Positions 34,696 to 38,981 of a stretch of DNA of 38,981 nucleotides are shown here, piece by piece (position 1 is the stretch's first letter; each line of letters opens with the position of its first letter). This stretch comes from a virus. Below the pieces are notes generated by a model, which was given only the letters and a program-made list of their open reading frames with translations, was not told where the DNA came from and did not search any database. Location of the stretch: positions 1 through 38,981 of IMG/VR virus record IMGVR_UViG_3300020119_000024. One strand, given 5' to 3'. The translations under genes and the position numbers were made by a program.

Positions 34696-36056
34696 TGGCC
34701 GGATATAACCAAAACCCCTATTCCGTCGACGCTGGCAACGATTACAGCTCAGGCTTGTCCGGCTTGAGCAATACGATTGCCAATGTGCGCCAGTCTAAGC
34801 TTCAAGAGGCTGAGCAGCAGCGCAAGCAGGACCAGTACGATCGCGCGCAGAAGCGTTTCGAGGAAGTGCAAGGCGCCGCCATGAAGGCATTCGACAGCCA
34901 AGATCCTGACGTTATCGCTCGCACGTCCATTCAATATCCTGAAATCACTCAGATGCTGAAGGATACTGCCGGCCTAAAGGATGAGATTCAGAATCGTGAT
35001 GCGCTGGGCTTCACTCGTAAATTCGCCACGGCCACTGATGCCGAACGTCCAGCGCTCTATGAGCAACGCATCAAGCAGATTCAAGACCGAGGTGGAGACC
35101 CTACCCATACCATCCAGTCTTATCAGGATTATCAGCAGAATCCTCAGGCTGAGACGCGAAATGTGATTGGCTACTGGGCTGGCATCGATCCAAAAGGATA
35201 TGGCGCTTATAGCAACGAGCAGAAGGCCGCTCAGCGCGCGCAAATAGAACAGCAGAAGCTTGACCAGCGGCAGAGTCTGTATGAGCAAGCCGAGGCTGGT
35301 CGCAATCAGCGCGCTTATGCCCGAGCCGCACAAACTGCGGGGGCCAGCAATGCCGAGAAACAGACTGCACACCAGAAAGACTTTAAGCAATGGCAAGATT
35401 TACCCGATGGCCCTGAGAAAACAGCATTTGGACAGGCCGCAGGTTTCGTTAGCAAGGAAGGTCGAGAGCTTGCGCCTGGAGTACAGACACGTCTAGCCAA
35501 GACTATCGATTCAGCAGTGGCGGCAGAAAACAACGTTGGTAAGTTTAATAATCTCGCAGACGACATTGAAAAATCAGATCTCGGGGGCGGTTATCTCGCT
35601 GGCTCATGGAATGAGAAAGCCAAAGAAATCTTAGGCAGTCAGGATGATGTGACAGAGCTGCGCAAGCAGTTTGCACAAGTTCGTGCGTCTCAGGCTTCAG
35701 CCAACCTTCCGCCGGGCGCCGCATCTGACGCAGACGTGGCGCTAGCGCTCGGGCCTATTCCGTCTGATAACGCCAACAAGAAGTTGATCACCAGTTATCT
35801 GCGCGGTCAGGCGAAGCTTCAGAAAATCAACGCTGACTTCCACAACTTCAAGGCAGACTATATCTCTGAAAACGGAAGTGAGCGCGGCATGCTCCAAGCC
35901 TGGAAGAAGCAGGGTGGTGCAGGCGGATCTGCCGGAGGTGCTAAGCCTCCTCCGGGCCAGCCATCCGCCCCAGCCGTAACCACGCAGGCGCAGTTTGATG
36001 CGCTCCCATCCGGCGCCGTTTATATGGAAGACGGCGTTCAGTACAGGAAGCCATAA
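34695..36056 (+). CDS. Ejection protein, gp20-like
   Basis: 453 residues (P22 gp20 is 471). Start at ATG 34695, overlapping the previous TAA. Long helical Gln/Ala-rich segments: SKLQEAEQQRKQDQYDRAQK, RAQIEQQKLDQRQSLYEQAE, RKQFAQVRASQASANLPPGA and KKLITSYLRGQAKLQKINAD. Gly/Pro-rich linker near the C-terminus. The middle position of the three ejection genes and the composition support the assignment; direct identity to P22 is not obvious by eye. Confidence 0.75.
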   Translation: MAGYNQNPYSVDAGNDYSSGLSGLSNTIANVRQSKLQEAEQQRKQDQYDRAQKRFEEVQGAAMKAFDSQDPDVIARTSIQYPEITQMLKDTAGLKDEIQNRDALGFTRKFATATDAERPALYEQRIKQIQDRGGDPTHTIQSYQDYQQNPQAETRNVIGYWAGIDPKGYGAYSNEQKAAQRAQIEQQKLDQRQSLYEQAEAGRNQRAYARAAQTAGASNAEKQTAHQKDFKQWQDLPDGPEKTAFGQAAGFVSKEGRELAPGVQTRLAKTIDSAVAAENNVGKFNNLADDIEKSDLGGGYLAGSWNEKAKEILGSQDDVTELRKQFAQVRASQASANLPPGAASDADVALALGPIPSDNANKKLITSYLRGQAKLQKINADFHNFKADYISENGSERGMLQAWKKQGGAGGSAGGAKPPPGQPSAPAVTTQAQFDALPSGAVYMEDGVQYRKP

Positions 36057-36057
36057 G

Positions 36058-37992
36058 ATGCCTAGCAAATTCGGTGGTGTTCCTGTTCAAGAGCCTGAGC
36101 AGACTCAAGCTGCTCCAGTGAAGGCCAGCAAGTTCGGCGGAATCCCTGTGGCTGAATCGCAAGGTGGTACGCCAGAGGCGCCAGCCGTAGCAGCCAATGA
36201 AGATCTTCCAGTCATGGATGCCAACGGGAATGTTCAGGACTTCCCAGCGCCTACGCAGCAGCCAGAGCCAACACTCGGCCAAGAGCTTATTGGTGCCGGA
36301 GAAACAGGCCTATCCATGCTTACTGGCGCAACAGGTGGCGTGGCAGGATCGGTTGGCGGAACAGTGAAGAGCATCCTTGACGAATTAGTGGCTGGAAATT
36401 TCGGAACGCAAGAGGCGGCAGACCGTATCGAGAAGGCGGCTAGCGAGGGTGGAGCAGCCCTCACGTATGCGCCACGTACTCAGGCTGGTCAGGAGCAAGT
36501 TCAGGCCGTTGGTGAGGCGTTGGCGCCATTGGCGGCACTTGGTCCTCTTGGGAATGAGATCGGGACCATTGCACAATCCGCAAAATCAGCCGCCCCATTA
36601 GCTCGCGGAGTGGCACGGACGGCGATTAATGAGGCGAAGGATTTAATACCATCTCGCGCTCCAATCGTCGCAGATGGAAGCATGGGCGCAGCAGAGACAG
36701 CAGCCGCACTCCAACGGAAGACCATCGCCGAAGGCCTGCCGGTGCCAGTGAAACTCACAAAGGGCGCAGAAACCAGAAATCCTGATCAGTTGGCCTTCGA
36801 AAAGGAGCAGATGAAGACCGAGATCGGCCAGCCACTTCGCGACAGGGCAGAAGAAAACAACCTGCAAATCATGCAGAACTTCGATTCATTGATTGATGAC
36901 ACAGGCGCTGGCGCTATTGATACGGCTAGCACTGGAAACAAGGTGATTGACACCCTTTCTCAAGGGTACAAGTCAGCAAGAGCTAGGACTAAAGCGGCGT
37001 ATACCGCTGCTCGTGGTTCAGATGAGGCTAATGCCCCCGTGGATCTAGCCAAGAATGTCGTATTGGATAGCGATACTCCCGATACGTCACTGATCGGCTA
37101 TCTGAACAGCAAGGTATCTGGCGTGCCGTCCTCGGCCGTGACTGACGCCGCCAAAAAATATGCGGTAAGAATGGGGATTGCAGCAGAAGATGCAGACGGT
37201 AATCTTACGCCACTCCCTGTATCAGTTGGCAAGCTCGAGGACTTCCGGAAGGAGATGAGCGGAGTCGCATCCAAGACAGAACCGGGGCAGATTCGCGACG
37301 AAACCATCATCAAGAAGCTAGTTGATGCTCATACAGGGCCGGCGGCAGGACCGATGTTCAAGGCTGCACGGGCTGAGCGCACCAAGCAGGCACGGAAATA
37401 TGAAAACCGTGCGATTGTGGCTCGTCTCATAACCAACCGCAAAGGGAGTGATGACCCTAAAGTGGCTGCGGATCAGGTGTTTCAAAAGTCCGTTATTGGC
37501 TCGTCACCAGAAGAAATCAGTTTCCTTCGTCGCGTGATGCTGACCAGCGGGGCTGGCGGCCGGCAAGCATGGAAGGATGTTCAGGGCGCGCTATTGGACC
37601 ATATTAGAAATGAGGCCACGAAAGGCCTTGGTACCGACTCAAACGGCCAGCCGATCGTATCGCCGGCCATGCTGAACAAGACCGTTAGCGCGCTGGATAA
37701 AAACAACCGCCTCGATGTGGTGCTAGGCAAGCAGAACGCACGAATCGTACGAGACCTGAATGATGTGGCTAAATATGTGAATACCGTTCCCCCCGGCACG
37801 CTGATAAACAATTCAGGTACGGCTGGGACGATCTTGGCGGCCATTGGCGAGGCCGGCCTGCTCGGGGCTTCTACGGGGATTCCTGTTCCGGTATTAACCG
37901 GGCTAAAGCAGATCGCGAAGGTAGTGAAGAACAAGCGGGTCAAGGCCAAGGTAGAAAGCGCGCTAAATAACCTGAAGCCTGCAAAGAAATAA
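36058..37992 (+). CDS. Ejection protein, gp16-like
   Basis: 644 residues from ATG 36058 (P22 gp16 is 609). A repeated motif at the N-terminus, SKFGGVPV (~3-10) and SKFGGIPV (~24-31), then an Ala/Gly-rich hydrophobic stretch (GETGLSMLTGATGGVAGSVG) and long helical regions ending in a basic tail (KQIAKVVKNKRVKAKVESAL). By position it is the last ejection protein before the tailspike, as in P22, where gp16 helps DNA cross the inner membrane. Confidence 0.75.
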   Translation: MPSKFGGVPVQEPEQTQAAPVKASKFGGIPVAESQGGTPEAPAVAANEDLPVMDANGNVQDFPAPTQQPEPTLGQELIGAGETGLSMLTGATGGVAGSVGGTVKSILDELVAGNFGTQEAADRIEKAASEGGAALTYAPRTQAGQEQVQAVGEALAPLAALGPLGNEIGTIAQSAKSAAPLARGVARTAINEAKDLIPSRAPIVADGSMGAAETAAALQRKTIAEGLPVPVKLTKGAETRNPDQLAFEKEQMKTEIGQPLRDRAEENNLQIMQNFDSLIDDTGAGAIDTASTGNKVIDTLSQGYKSARARTKAAYTAARGSDEANAPVDLAKNVVLDSDTPDTSLIGYLNSKVSGVPSSAVTDAAKKYAVRMGIAAEDADGNLTPLPVSVGKLEDFRKEMSGVASKTEPGQIRDETIIKKLVDAHTGPAAGPMFKAARAERTKQARKYENRAIVARLITNRKGSDDPKVAADQVFQKSVIGSSPEEISFLRRVMLTSGAGGRQAWKDVQGALLDHIRNEATKGLGTDSNGQPIVSPAMLNKTVSALDKNNRLDVVLGKQNARIVRDLNDVAKYVNTVPPGTLINNSGTAGTILAAIGEAGLLGASTGIPVPVLTGLKQIAKVVKNKRVKAKVESALNNLKPAKK

Positions 37993-38061
37993 TCAGGCGC
38001 GCGATTGCGTCACAAGGTAAGCGAGGAAAAGGTAGGTAATCCACAAACCGATGTAGAACAT
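37993..38061 (-). CDS. 22-residue membrane peptide, antisense, in the superinfection-exclusion locus
   Basis: On the minus strand, GAGGTG lies 5 bases before an ATG (38061) that opens 22 codons: MFYIGLWITYLFLAYL, then a short polar end VTQSRA and TGA. It is one membrane-spanning helix. The gap between gp16- and tailspike-type genes is where P22 places its minus-strand exclusion and immunity genes (sieA, mnt, arc, ant). No clear promoter is visible. Could be chance; the ribosome site is the main support. Confidence 0.4.
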   Translation of the reverse strand: MFYIGLWITYLFLAYLVTQSRA

Positions 38062-38097
38062 AATGTCACCTCAAATCAAACCAAAATGGTGAATGCA

Positions 38098-38658
38098 ATG
38101 GCAGACGAGAACGAAGTAAGGCTACCTTACGACTACTATCCTGACCCCACAAGGGGTCGGCCGGTATTCGAAGGATCTATCTATGTCGGCCAGCCCGACA
38201 CAGACCCTCAGGTTATCTCAAATCAGCTCCAGGTCACGGCGGTTCAGGAGGACGGTTCGGCAGTTCCGATTGCTCAGCCCATAAAGACCGGCGCGGGCGG
38301 CGTGCCGATGCTGAACGGTTCGCCTATTCAGCTTCAGGTAAGCGGTGAATACAGCATCAAGGTGCTTGATAAATATGGCGCCCAGGTCTATTACGCCGCA
38401 TCACTTGTTGCTGGCGTGACGCCTACGACGATCATCAGGACTCAGCTAGTCCCGCTGTCCATCGACCTGACTGACCGGTTCATAAACGCCTATCTGTTCA
38501 ACTCCAATACGAGTTGGACGGATTACTACAGCTCGCACAAACCGGTGATGGATTTGGGTCTTATAGGATCGGCGCCGTTTGAAATCGAGAACATCCCGAC
38601 ATCGCGCTTTGACCTTGCTCAAAACACATCAACCACTGACCTTGGAGAGCTTCCGTAA
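38098..38658 (+). CDS. Tailspike-type head-binding adaptor
   Basis: 186 residues from ATG 38098, with GGTGA 5 bases upstream; ATG 38086 is an alternative, and the TTG at 38005 has no ribosome site. Residues ~20-105 (FEGSIYVGQPDTDPQVISNQ, VQEDGSAVPIAQPI, GEYSIKVLDKYGAQVYYA) match the P22 tailspike head-binding domain (KIYIGQIDTDP...EDGS...YDANGSQVDYI). There is no beta-helix or endorhamnosidase part; ~80 residues of linker follow. It probably attaches to the gp10-like hub and links the fibre encoded next. Confidence 0.85.
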   Translation: MADENEVRLPYDYYPDPTRGRPVFEGSIYVGQPDTDPQVISNQLQVTAVQEDGSAVPIAQPIKTGAGGVPMLNGSPIQLQVSGEYSIKVLDKYGAQVYYAASLVAGVTPTTIIRTQLVPLSIDLTDRFINAYLFNSNTSWTDYYSSHKPVMDLGLIGSAPFEIENIPTSRFDLAQNTSTTDLGELP

Positions 38659-38981
38659 TGGCCGATCAATTACAACTACGCCGGGGTATTACGGCAAAAA
38701 ACCTCGTTTTCACTGGTGCTGCTGGTGAGCTAGTGGTCGATACGACCAAAAACCAACTGCGCGTACACGACGGAATTACGGATGGCGGATTCCCTGCGGC
38801 CACATCTGCGCAAGTGACCGACGGGACGTTCTACTACAACGAGGACGTTGGTTACGCCGCGAACGCCTATATCCTTGTTCCGAAGTCGAACACCAACTTT
38901 CCATCGAGCTATCAGGACGGCGTTCAGTTCGGCTTTGTCTCTATCCATTCGAACACTGGCCCGTCTACTGCAAACTTCCAG
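38658..38981 (+). CDS. Tail fibre protein, N-terminal part (continues at 1)
   Basis: ATG 38658 overlaps the TAA of the adaptor gene (TAATG). The start, DQLQLRRGITAKNLVFTGAA then GELVVDTTKNQLRVHDGITD, is the Mtd-N-type fibre N-terminal domain found in many phage fibres. Joined to 1-1012 it gives 402 residues. From 38855 the window repeats its own first 127 bases. Confidence 0.9.
   Translation, partial: MADQLQLRRGITAKNLVFTGAAGELVVDTTKNQLRVHDGITDGGFPAATSAQVTDGTFYYNEDVGYAANAYILVPKSNTNFPSSYQDGVQFGFVSIHSNTGPSTANFQ
38855..38981. repeat. Terminal direct repeat, right copy (circular junction)
   Basis: Identical to 1-127. See the left copy. Confidence 0.95.

Noticed and set aside
38658-38981. Diversity-generating retroelement with an Mtd-type target
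   Set aside because: The fibre has an Mtd-like N-terminal domain, but no reverse transcriptase gene or template repeat exists anywhere in the window; the only long repeat is the circular overlap.

Overview
The window is a complete, circularly permuted genome of a tailed phage with a P22-type short-tail virion. Its first and last 127 bases are identical (1-127 = 38855-38981). That length is what an assembler leaves when it closes a circle, so the unique genome is about 38,854 bp and one tail fibre gene spans the junction. No bacterial flank, integrase, tRNA, CRISPR array or insertion sequence is visible. The small accessory gene families, the mid-50s GC (by eye) and the head-gene order suggest a gammaproteobacterial host, probably Pseudomonas; this is inference.

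Layout. (1) 38098-2335, plus strand: P22-tailspike-type head-binding adaptor, Mtd-type tail fibre (across the junction), its assembly chaperone, and an exported tail-fibre-like protein whose ribosome site sits in a two-state hairpin. (2) 2338-11667, minus strand: a long early operon read leftward from a strong promoter at 11639-11667. It carries many small proteins and a recombination module (RecT-type annealing protein, lambda-Exo-type nuclease, NinB, Ref-like HNH nuclease) invaded by two homing-endonuclease-like genes. Several intrinsic terminators lie inside it, so antitermination or internal promoters are expected. (3) 11681-17781, plus strand: a facing promoter, a Cro-like regulator, an O-like initiator with a candidate lambda-type origin, a P-like helicase loader, then a chain of tiny overlapping genes ending in a PD-(D/E)XK-like nuclease. 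(4) 17782-18386: about 600 bases without genes, packed with inverted repeats and ending in a terminator; the best candidate for an undescribed large RNA. (5) 18387-20040: holin, second small membrane lysis protein, endolysin and a 3TM holin-like protein. (6) 20061-25510: small genes, terminase small and large subunits, portal. (7) 25604-26514: two small membrane proteins, a candidate ~105-nt small RNA and a promoter-gene-terminator moron encoding an exported protein. (8) 26548-37992: scaffold, coat, tail adaptor (gp4-like), virion beta protein, gp10-like, small proteins, and ejection proteins of the gp7/gp20/gp16 type.

The genes work together in lambda-like order (divergent early promoters, recombination to the left, replication to the right, lysis, packaging, head, tail) with a P22-like morphogenesis block. 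The points most worth following are the structured RNA region at 17782-18300, the three-way-junction RNA before recT (7379-7453), the switchable hairpin at 1406-1442, the moron with its neighbouring small RNA (25989-26514), and a 22-residue membrane peptide gene at the position where P22 keeps superinfection-exclusion genes (37993-38061).
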